7,972 bases of DNA from Taibaiella sp. (GTDB lineage: Bacteria; Bacteroidota; Bacteroidia; Chitinophagales; Chitinophagaceae): the NCBI GenBank assembly GCA_019454705.1, contig JACFNS010000100.1, positions 1 through 7,972 of the forward strand. Direction: 5' to 3'. The position numbers were made by a program, and so were the translations under genes. Shown one piece after another: positions 1 to 6,711 of the stretch. Numbering within the stretch: the stretch's first letter is position 1; the number at the start of each line of letters is the position of its first letter. Under the pieces are notes generated by a model. That model was not told where the DNA came from. It was given only the letters and a program-made list of their open reading frames with translations, and did no database searches.

Positions 1-1
1 C

Positions 2-2266
2 GAGCGCATGCAACTGGACAGGTATAAGATACACGATATAGAACTGGTGATAGACCGCCTGTTGGTGCTGCCCGATGCCAAAGCACGCATCAGCCAGAGC
101 ATACAGAAAGCCCTGCAAATGGGTAAAGACCTGATGTTCATACTGGATATGGACAGCAACACCGTTTCTCAGTACAGCAAGCAACTGATGTGTGCGGAAA
201 CGGGTTTGTCTTACGAAGAACCATCACCCAATACATTTTCCTTCAACTCGCCATATGGTGCATGCCCGCGTTGCAAAGGACTGGGCAGTGTGTACCAGGT
301 AAATATGGACGAGGTGATACCCGACCCGTCAAAAAGCATCAGCGATGGTGGTATTGCACCACTGGGTGGCGAACGGGAAGCATGGACTTTTAAGCAGGCA
401 ACAATCATAGCCAAAAAGAATAAAATACCGCTGAACAAACCCGTCAGCGAAATGAATGCTAAACACCTGAACATACTACTATACGGTAACGAAGAAGGTG
501 TTATCACCTATGCTGAAAGCGACGAGGTAAACTACGCAGATACAGTAACGGAACATAATTACGAGGGCATCGTCAATATGCTGTTGCGCTGGTTCAACGA
601 AACAACATCGGAACCCATACGCGACTGGGCGGAAGCATATATGCAACTGAACACCTGCCCTGAGTGCAACGGTGCCAGGCTGAAAAAAGAAAGCCTTTGG
701 TTTAAAATAGATGACAAGAATATTTCTGAATTATCAGAATTGTCATTGCAAAAACTCGCGGACTGGTTCGACGGCTTAGAAAAAAGGCTTAATAAAAAGC
801 AACAGGTAATAGCCAAAGATATACTGAAAGAAATTCGCGACAGGCTCGTGTTCCTTTTAGATGTAGGCTTGCATTACCTCACCATCAACCGCCCCACCCG
901 TACACTGAGCGGCGGCGAATCGCAACGCATCAGGTTGGCCACACAGATAGGCTCTCAGCTCACAGGCATCACATATATACTGGACGAGCCGAGCATAGGC
1001 TTGCATCAACGCGACAACCAACGCCTGATACAAGCCATGAAAAACCTGCGCGATGGCGGCAACTCTGTATTGGTGGTAGAGCATGACAAAGACATAATGA
1101 TGGCAGCCGACCACCTGATAGACATAGGCCCTGCTGCAGGTGTGCACGGCGGACAAATAGTAAGCCAGGGCAAACCGGAGGATGTAGTAAAAACACATAC
1201 CAAAACAGCAGGCTACCTGAACCGCGAACTGGAAATAAAAGTGCCGGAAGAACGCCGCAAGGGCAATGGTAAATCGCTGAAGATAACAGGTGCTACAGGC
1301 AACAACCTGAAGAATGTATCTGTGTCATTACCACTCGGCACATTTATATGTGTAACGGGTGTATCGGGCAGTGGAAAGAGTACGCTTATCAACGAAACAT
1401 TGTACCCCCTGCTGGCGAAACACTGTTATAAAAACTTTAAGCAACAGCCCATGCCTTTTAAGAAAATTACAGGGCTGGAGCATATAGATAAAGTAGTGGA
1501 AATAGACCAGAGCCCTATAGGCCGCACCCCGCGCAGTAATCCTGCTACTTACTGCGGTTTTTTCACTGACGTACGCACATTATTTGCGCAAGTGCCGGAG
1601 GCGAAAATACGCGGGTACAACGCAGGACGTTTCTCGTTTAATGTAAAAGGCGGGCGTTGCGAAGAATGTGGCGGAGGCGGTATGCGCGTGATAGAAATGA
1701 ACTTCCTGCCCGATGTATATGTGCCCTGCGAAAAATGCAATGGGCGTCGTTACAACCGCGAAACACTGGAGATTCGCTACAAAGGCAAATCAATAGCCGA
1801 TGTGCTGGATATGACGGTGGACGAAGCTGTTGAGTTTTTCAAGAACGTGCCTTTCCTCCACCGCAGAATTAAGACACTGCAGGATGTAGGATTAGGTTAT
1901 GTAACACTGGGGCAAAGCGCTGTCACACTCAGCGGTGGTGAAGCTCAGCGCGTAAAACTGGCAACAGAACTTTCCAAGCGGGATACGGGGCAAACTATTT
2001 ATATACTTGATGAGCCTACTACCGGCCTGCACTTCCAGGATATAGAACACCTGCTGGAAGTATTAAACCGACTTGTAGAGCGCAACAATACCGTGCTGGT
2101 GATAGAACATAACATGGATGTAATAAAAGTAGCCGATTACATACTGGACATGGGGCCCGAAGGTGGCAACGGCGGTGGAACAGTTGTAGCCGAAGGCACG
2201 CCCGAAGAAGTGGTAAAAGTAAAGGAAAGCCACACGGGGCGATTCCTTAAAGAGGAACTCAGATAA
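2..2266 (+). CDS. uvrA: UvrA, excinuclease ABC subunit A (5'-truncated by window edge)
   Basis: UvrA is the damage-sensing ATPase of nucleotide excision repair; as a dimer it loads UvrB on damaged DNA in the cytoplasm. Residues are numbered from the ATG at 8, which is internal: the frame is open to the left edge (Glu-Arg precede it), and by comparison with E. coli UvrA roughly 165-190 N-terminal residues, including the first Walker A, are missing. Visible in order: zinc-module cysteine pairs C86/C89 and C217/C220; first ABC signature LSGGESQ at 300-306; Walker B ILDEPS near 324-329; second Walker A GVSGSGKST at 451-459; cysteine pairs C551/C554 and C574/C577 of the second zinc module; the motif SPIGRTPRSNPATY between them; second signature LSGGEAQ at 641-647; and Walker B ILDEPTTGLHF from 666. 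The C-terminus is complete, ending at a TAA. The next gene starts 47 bases downstream on the same strand with no hairpin between, so some readthrough transcription is possible. Confidence 0.97.
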   Translation, partial: ERMQLDRYKIHDIELVIDRLLVLPDAKARISQSIQKALQMGKDLMFILDMDSNTVSQYSKQLMCAETGLSYEEPSPNTFSFNSPYGACPRCKGLGSVYQVNMDEVIPDPSKSISDGGIAPLGGEREAWTFKQATIIAKKNKIPLNKPVSEMNAKHLNILLYGNEEGVITYAESDEVNYADTVTEHNYEGIVNMLLRWFNETTSEPIRDWAEAYMQLNTCPECNGARLKKESLWFKIDDKNISELSELSLQKLADWFDGLEKRLNKKQQVIAKDILKEIRDRLVFLLDVGLHYLTINRPTRTLSGGESQRIRLATQIGSQLTGITYILDEPSIGLHQRDNQRLIQAMKNLRDGGNSVLVVEHDKDIMMAADHLIDIGPAAGVHGGQIVSQGKPEDVVKTHTKTAGYLNRELEIKVPEERRKGNGKSLKITGATGNNLKNVSVSLPLGTFICVTGVSGSGKSTLINETLYPLLAKHCYKNFKQQPMPFKKITGLEHIDKVVEIDQSPIGRTPRSNPATYCGFFTDVRTLFAQVPEAKIRGYNAGRFSFNVKGGRCEECGGGGMRVIEMNFLPDVYVPCEKCNGRRYNRETLEIRYKGKSIADVLDMTVDEAVEFFKNVPFLHRRIKTLQDVGLGYVTLGQSAVTLSGGEAQRVKLATELSKRDTGQTIYILDEPTTGLHFQDIEHLLEVLNRLVERNNTVLVIEHNMDVIKVADYILDMGPEGGNGGGTVVAEGTPEEVVKVKESHTGRFLKEELR

Positions 2267-2313
2267 TTATCCTGTTAACACCATCATTATTACAAATACA
2301 TTAAATTTAGTAT

Positions 2314-2835
2314 ATGAAACTGCGCTCACTACTCTGCATACTCATATGGGTATTGGCCATTACTATGGGCAATGCCCAAACCTTACCGGCCGGCAGGATT
2401 ACCAACTGGCAAAAGGCAGGGCTGTCCGACACATTACCTGAATACGGCAATGTAGTGAACATCATGAACCACGGCGCTGTTGCCGACGGTGTGACTTCTA
2501 ACAATATAGCATTTAGCAATGCCGTTTCAGCACTCAACGGGCAGCCGGGCACTATTTATATCCCCGCAGGAAATTACCTGTTCACACAATCCATCAATAT
2601 CACTACAGACAGTATCATCATCCGCGGCGATGGTATAAACACCCGTTTGCTTTTCGATATGAACCATACCAACGAGAACATGTTCAATATACGGGGTACC
2701 ATCAGTACTACGATTTTCGATGTACCCAACGCCATACAGAGAAACGATACAGCCCTGACCGCTATAAGTGTGTCTGGTATCAGCAATGGCGATTACATAC
2801 TACTCACCAACAACGACAGCAGTATCATCTTCTAA
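2314..2835 (+). CDS. N-terminal fragment of the beta-helix protein (signal peptide plus first coils)
   Basis: This is the 173-residue product expected if the TAA at 2833-2835 terminates translation. It holds the Sec signal peptide (residues 1-21) and the start of the Pectate_lyase_3-like region, including GAVADGV and the strand IYIPAGNYL. It ends at NNDSSIIF, in the middle of the fold. It has no T9SS sorting domain, so it could reach the periplasm but should not be handed to the type IX machinery, and an incomplete beta-helix is unlikely to be stable. I regard it as part of the interrupted gene at 2314-4080 rather than an independent gene. Confidence 0.55.
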   Translation: MKLRSLLCILIWVLAITMGNAQTLPAGRITNWQKAGLSDTLPEYGNVVNIMNHGAVADGVTSNNIAFSNAVSALNGQPGTIYIPAGNYLFTQSINITTDSIIIRGDGINTRLLFDMNHTNENMFNIRGTISTTIFDVPNAIQRNDTALTAISVSGISNGDYILLTNNDSSIIF

Positions 2836-2871
2836 CCCTGGGCATTACGTTCTGCCGGGCAGATACTTCGG

Positions 2872-4080
2872 GTGAAAAATGTAATCGGCAACAAATTAAC
2901 TGTTGACAATACCATCAGGAGACACTACCCTGCTGCATCCAATGCCACCATCAAACAGATTCACGCCATACAAGGTGTGGGCATAGAATGCCTGTACATG
3001 GAGCGCATAGATTCTACAGCACAACAAACCAATAATATTGACTTCACCTATGCTGCCAACTGTTGGGTAACAGGTATTGAAAGCAACATGACCAACTTCT
3101 CGCATATCGCAGTCAATTACTCTACACATATACTCATACGCGGCAATTATTTTCATCATGCGCATGCATATGGCGAAGGTGGCCAGGCATACGGCACAAC
3201 TTTGGAATATGCCAGCGGCGACTGCCTTATTGAAAACAACATTTTTGAACACCTCCGCCACTCTATACTGGTACAGGCAGGTGCCAATGGCAATGTATTT
3301 GCTTACAACTACTCTACCGACCCTTATTGGACACAACCACCATTACCAACTAACTCTGCGGGCGATATTGTCTGCCATGGCAATTACCCTTATCTCAACC
3401 TGTTTGAAGGAAATATCATTCAAAATATCGTGGTGGACGAATCACATGGCATCAACGGGCCATACAATACTTTTTATCGCAACCGCGCAGAGCTGTATGG
3501 AATCTTCACCGTAGCTGCGGCATCCGATAGCCAGAACTATGCTGCTAATGAAATCACTAATGCTACCGGTTATTACCTGCTCACTGGGTTAGGGTTTTTC
3601 GAATCAGGCAATAATGTGAAAGGCACTATTATGCCTGTAAACTCGCCTGCCCCTGCCGAAAATTCATTGCACCGCGGTTTTCCTCCCGGCTACTGGCCTT
3701 CGCAATCGGCTTATCCGTCCATCGGCACACCCCACCCTTACAACCAGGGAACAAATGCTGCTAAGCAACGGTTTAGTAGCAGCCAGAAAACTGATTGCCG
3801 CCGCAATCCTGTTTATGTAACCGTGCAAAGCATTGCGAATACTCCTGGCATCACTATAGTGCCTAATCCTTTTTACGAAGCAATACATATTAAAACCGGC
3901 TATATTCAAGATGCGCAATACAGCCTGTATAATATCACGGGCAGAATAATCCTATCGGGAAAAGTGCCGGGTAATGATACCATTATCAATACATCAAGTA
4001 TTCCTACGGGATTATACATACTTGAAATATCCGATAACAATGGATATCATACATATAACAAGCTGCTAAAAGCAGAATAA
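2872..4080 (+). CDS. C-terminal fragment of the beta-helix protein (coils plus T9SS type A sorting domain)
   Basis: This 402-residue frame could only start alone at the GTG at 2872, which has no ribosome-binding sequence before it. Coding sense clearly extends upstream to the stop (PWALRSAGQIL lies before the GTG), so the start is probably artificial. The fragment has most of the beta-helix coils and a Por-type sorting domain of about 77 residues at its end, but no signal peptide, so on its own it would stay in the cytoplasm. It contains no other stop or frameshift over 402 codons, which argues that the interruption is recent, suppressed or a base-call error. Confidence 0.55.
   Translation: MKNVIGNKLTVDNTIRRHYPAASNATIKQIHAIQGVGIECLYMERIDSTAQQTNNIDFTYAANCWVTGIESNMTNFSHIAVNYSTHILIRGNYFHHAHAYGEGGQAYGTTLEYASGDCLIENNIFEHLRHSILVQAGANGNVFAYNYSTDPYWTQPPLPTNSAGDIVCHGNYPYLNLFEGNIIQNIVVDESHGINGPYNTFYRNRAELYGIFTVAAASDSQNYAANEITNATGYYLLTGLGFFESGNNVKGTIMPVNSPAPAENSLHRGFPPGYWPSQSAYPSIGTPHPYNQGTNAAKQRFSSSQKTDCRRNPVYVTVQSIANTPGITIVPNPFYEAIHIKTGYIQDAQYSLYNITGRIILSGKVPGNDTIINTSSIPTGLYILEISDNNGYHTYNKLLKAE
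3847..4077 (+). other. T9SS type A C-terminal sorting domain of the beta-helix protein
   Basis: Translation of this segment begins GITIVPNPF and ends YNKLLKAE. The hallmarks of the Por secretion tail family are the VPNPF opening, the middle strand YSLYNITGRII, the S-IPTGLYILEI strand and a short basic end. In Bacteroidota this domain directs proteins to the type IX translocon and is usually removed after transport. Confidence 0.85.
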
Positions 4081-4132
4081 CCGTTTTACGCATCTTATTT
4101 TTCTGTAATTACAATGGTCTTTTGCCAAACCT

Positions 4133-4165
4133 TTTGTAATTTATACCTCCTACGAGTTACCTTTG
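4133..4165 (+). promoter_or_regulatory. Bacteroidota-type promoter for the E1 fusion gene
   Basis: TTTG at 4133-4136 and TACCTTTG at 4158-4165 are separated by 21 bases. They match the -33 (TTTG) and -7 (TAnnTTTG) elements used by the primary sigma factor in Bacteroidota, with spacing in the usual range. Transcription should begin a few bases after 4165, giving a leader of only about 15-20 bases before the ATG at 4188. An AGAAG at 4174-4178 could act as a weak ribosome-binding sequence. The 4081-4187 gap has no convincing terminator for the upstream gene. Confidence 0.6.
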
Positions 4166-4187
4166 TACACTTTAGAAGAACAAGATC

Positions 4188-6581
4188 ATGTTGCAGGAAG
4201 CTACTACTAAACAAGACAACAGGCTATCGTTCGACGAATTTAAGAACGAGGTGCTGCAGGATTACCAGCTTGCCGTTACCAGCCGCGAGGCCAGCCTGAT
4301 AGGCCGTAAAGAAGTATTGACGGGTAAAGCAAAGTTTGGCATATTCGGCGATGGTAAGGAACTGGCACAGATAGCTGCCGCCAAATGTATGCAGCCTGGC
4401 GATATACGTGCGGGCTACTACCGCGACCAGACCCTGATGTTTGCCACCGGCATGAGCGACCTGGAGAAATTCTTCGCACAGCTATACGCTACTACTGATC
4501 CAAAAGAAGAACCCGCATCGGCCGGCCGTATGATGAACGGCCACTATGGCACACGCTGGATAGATGAAAACGGCGAATGGCTCGATCTGATGCAGGCTCC
4601 GCAATCGTCCAGCGATATATCGCCTACAGCAGGGCAAATGGTACGGGCGCTGGGACTGGCATTCGCATCCAAATGCTACCGCAATATCAAAGAACTGGAA
4701 AAGGGTTTCGAAAAATTTACCAATGGCGGCAACGAAGTGGTGTTTTGCACCATCGGCGATGCCTCTACCTCCGAAGGGCTTTTTTGGGAAACCGTAAACG
4801 CCGCAGGTGTATTGCAGGTACCACTGGCTATATTCGTTTGGGACGATGGATACGGCATATCCGTACCACGCAAATACCAGACTACAAAAAGCTCTATATC
4901 TGATGCCCTGGCGGGCATGCAATGGGAAGACAGTAAGGGCGGCATGCATATATATAAGGTCAAAGGCTGGGATTATGCCGGGCTGGTAGAAACCTTCCAG
5001 CGAGGTATCAACAAAGCCCGCGAAACCCATACACCCGCTATATTCCATGTGCAGGAAGTGACACAACCTCAGGGTCTCTCAACTTCCGGCTCGCACGAGC
5101 GCTACAAAAGCCCCGAAAGGCTGGAATGGGAAAAAGATCATGATTGTATCGTGAAGATGCGCAAGTTCATTATCGACAATGAAATAGCTGAAGCGGGAGA
5201 ACTGGACGAGATAGAAGCCAATGCTAAGGAAGAGGCACGCAAAGCCAAACAAAAAGCATGGGATGCCTTCATCACGCCCATTAAGCAGGAAATACAACAG
5301 GCGTCTACCCTCTGCAACCAACTGGTGTACGAGGCAGGTGATAACGCGCTGAAAATTTCTAAACTGGTCAACGACCTGAATGCGATAAAAGAACCCATCC
5401 GCAAGGATATACTGCAAACCATCAACCGTGTGCTGAGGTTGGCAAACAGCAACAGCCAGGCTACACGTACACTCCGCAATTATTACGAAACACTGAAACA
5501 GGACGCTGATGATAAATACTCATCGCACTTATACTCACAGTCTAAATATAGTGCCCTTAATGTAACTGAGGTTAAGCCTGTATTGGATACTAATCAAACC
5601 TTGAACGGATACGAAATACTGAACAAGTTTTTTGATAACACATTTGCCAACAACCCTGCGGTAGTAGCCTTTGGTGAGGATCTGGGTAAGATAGGTGATG
5701 TGAACCAGGGCTTTGCAGGACTGCAGGAGAAATACGGGGAGGCACGCATATTTGATACCGGCATACGCGAGGCAACCATTATAGGGCAAGGCATAGGCCT
5801 GGCGCAACGCGGCCTGCGCCCTATTGCAGAAATACAGTACCTCGATTATTTACTGTACGGACTGCAGCCATTGAGCGATGATGTGTCAACCATGCTGTAC
5901 CGTACCAAAGGCGGCCAGAAATGCCCGCTGATAGTGCGCACGCGCGGCCACAGGCTGGAGGGTATATGGCACAGCGGTTCGCCGATGGGTATGCTACTCA
6001 ATAGTATTCGTGGTATGTACCTCTGCGTACCCCGCAATATGACACAAGCCGCAGGTATGTATAATACACTGCTGCAAAGCGACGACCCTGCTATAGTTAT
6101 TGAATGCCTGAACGGCTACCGCTTGAAGGAATATGTTCCTACCAACCTGATGGAAATGACTGTTCCGCTGGGTGTGCCCGAAATCATCAGGCAAGGTGAG
6201 GATATTACCATTGTTTCTTATGGTTCTACATTGCGCGTAATAGAAGAAGCTATAGTTAACTACCTGGAGCCTGCGGGCATCAGTTGCGAGGTAATAGACG
6301 TACAGACACTATTGCCGTTCGACATCAACCATATCATTATCGAATCATTGAAGAAAACCAGCAGGATAGTATTTGTGGACGAAGACGTGCCCGGTGGCGC
6401 TACTGCATACATGTTCCAGCAGGTGATGGAAAAACAAGGCGGTTACAAATGGCTGGATGTTGCTCCGCGCACCATTACGGCAAAGGCACACCGCCCCGCT
6501 TATGCGACCGATGGCGATTATTTCTCCAAGCCTAACGCTGAAGATATAGCTGCTGTGATAGAAGAAATGATGGCAGAGTAA
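4188..6581 (+). CDS. Fused alpha/beta E1 component of a 2-oxoacid dehydrogenase, probably branched-chain type
   Basis: A 797-residue thiamine-diphosphate enzyme that would decarboxylate a 2-oxoacid and pass the acyl group to the lipoyl group of an E2 partner. No E2 or E3 gene lies in the window. The alpha domain (about 13-365) has YYRDQ at 77-81 and the cofactor motif from GDASTSEG at 190-197 to WDDGYGIS at 218-225. A charged helical linker (about 366-471) joins it to the beta domain (about 472-797), which has FGEDLG with E497 as the likely cofactor-activating glutamate, GIREATIIGQGIGLA, and H595 in WHSGSP, matching the E1-beta histidine region. One oddity: residue 297, in QGLSTSGSHERYKS, is Leu where E1-alpha subunits normally have His (HSTSDD-like loop). 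Branched-chain specificity, which would feed branched fatty acid synthesis or amino acid breakdown, is inferred from the overall resemblance; pyruvate or 2-oxoglutarate is not excluded. The gene has its own promoter and ends at a strong terminator. Confidence 0.88.
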   Translation: MLQEATTKQDNRLSFDEFKNEVLQDYQLAVTSREASLIGRKEVLTGKAKFGIFGDGKELAQIAAAKCMQPGDIRAGYYRDQTLMFATGMSDLEKFFAQLYATTDPKEEPASAGRMMNGHYGTRWIDENGEWLDLMQAPQSSSDISPTAGQMVRALGLAFASKCYRNIKELEKGFEKFTNGGNEVVFCTIGDASTSEGLFWETVNAAGVLQVPLAIFVWDDGYGISVPRKYQTTKSSISDALAGMQWEDSKGGMHIYKVKGWDYAGLVETFQRGINKARETHTPAIFHVQEVTQPQGLSTSGSHERYKSPERLEWEKDHDCIVKMRKFIIDNEIAEAGELDEIEANAKEEARKAKQKAWDAFITPIKQEIQQASTLCNQLVYEAGDNALKISKLVNDLNAIKEPIRKDILQTINRVLRLANSNSQATRTLRNYYETLKQDADDKYSSHLYSQSKYSALNVTEVKPVLDTNQTLNGYEILNKFFDNTFANNPAVVAFGEDLGKIGDVNQGFAGLQEKYGEARIFDTGIREATIIGQGIGLAQRGLRPIAEIQYLDYLLYGLQPLSDDVSTMLYRTKGGQKCPLIVRTRGHRLEGIWHSGSPMGMLLNSIRGMYLCVPRNMTQAAGMYNTLLQSDDPAIVIECLNGYRLKEYVPTNLMEMTVPLGVPEIIRQGEDITIVSYGSTLRVIEEAIVNYLEPAGISCEVIDVQTLLPFDINHIIIESLKKTSRIVFVDEDVPGGATAYMFQQVMEKQGGYKWLDVAPRTITAKAHRPAYATDGDYFSKPNAEDIAAVIEEMMAE

Positions 6582-6603
6582 CAGCCTTACTTTTTATAAA
6601 ATT

Positions 6604-6634
6604 AAAAGCGCCGCTCATGTAAGCGGCGCTTTTT
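6604..6634. terminator. Strong intrinsic terminator after the E1 fusion gene, probably bidirectional
   Basis: A perfect 12-bp stem pairs AAAAGCGCCGCT (6604-6615) with AGCGGCGCTTTT (6622-6633) around the six-base loop CATGTA. The right arm ends in a run of five T and the left arm starts with four A, so the structure can stop transcription from either side. It lies 22 bases after the E1 stop codon. Confidence 0.9.
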
Positions 6635-6659
6635 CGTTAACGATAAAATATTGGGTACA

Positions 6660-6691
6660 ACAAAGCCCGCACTTTTTAGCGCGGGCTTTGT
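6660..6691. terminator. Second stem-loop terminator, serving mainly the minus-strand repeat protein gene
   Basis: ACAAAGCCCGC (6660-6670) pairs perfectly over 11 bp with GCGGGCTTTGT (6681-6691) around a ten-base T-rich loop. It lies 20 bases beyond the stop of the minus-strand gene. Read on that strand, the stem is followed by a T-containing but imperfect tract, so it is a somewhat weaker intrinsic terminator than its neighbour. With the stem-loop at 6604-6634 it insulates two convergent genes. Confidence 0.8.
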
Positions 6692-6711
6692 ATTAAAGTA
6701 TTGTGCTTAAA

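Larger units (their letters stand above)
2314..4080 (+). pseudogene. Secreted right-handed beta-helix (pectate-lyase-like) protein with T9SS sorting domain, interrupted by an in-frame stop
   Basis: Read through the single TAA at 2833-2835 (codon 174), this frame gives one 588-codon protein of typical secreted beta-helix architecture. Residues 1-21 form a Sec signal peptide (basic start, hydrophobic core, cleavage likely after Ala21 in GNAQ). Residues about 47-120 resemble the Pectate_lyase_3 start, with GAVADGV at 54-60 and GTIYIPAGNYL at 79-89. Residues about 223-396 are Asn-rich beta-helix coils such as LIENNIF and NVFAYNYS. Residues about 512-588 are a type A T9SS sorting domain beginning ITIVPNPF and containing LYNITGRI and IPTGLYILEI. 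Such proteins usually act on polysaccharides outside the cell; the substrate cannot be told here. Both halves share one frame, and PWALRSAGQILRV directly after the stop reads as genuine protein, so a point nonsense change or a sequencing error fits better than a frameshift. Without suppression the export signal and sorting domain sit on separate products. The ATG at 2314 has AT-rich DNA and no Shine-Dalgarno before it. Confidence 0.8.

Noticed and set aside
857..1203. Three overlapping minus-strand open frames opposite uvrA.
   Set aside because: They are antisense shadows of the strongly conserved first UvrA signature and Walker B region, with Cys/Tyr-rich translations unlike real proteins.
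2302..2310. TAAATTTAG just before the ATG at 2314 as a TAnnTTTG promoter element.
   Set aside because: The last T of the TTTG is replaced, no TTTG lies at the right distance upstream, and it sits almost on the start codon.
2851..2863. Small hairpin (TCTGC, loop CGG, GCAGA) 15 bases after the in-frame TAA, considered as a readthrough-stimulating element.
   Set aside because: The stem has only 5 bp with a 3-base loop, the flanks do not extend it, and TAA followed by CCC is not a known readthrough context.
4063..4075. CTGCT-AAA-AGCAG hairpin near the end of the beta-helix gene as a terminator.
   Set aside because: It has a 5-bp stem inside the coding region with no T run directly after it.
4482..5066. 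A 194-residue minus-strand open frame opposite the E1 gene.
   Set aside because: It lies wholly opposite a clearly conserved domain, its translation shows no recognisable pattern and it has no start signals.
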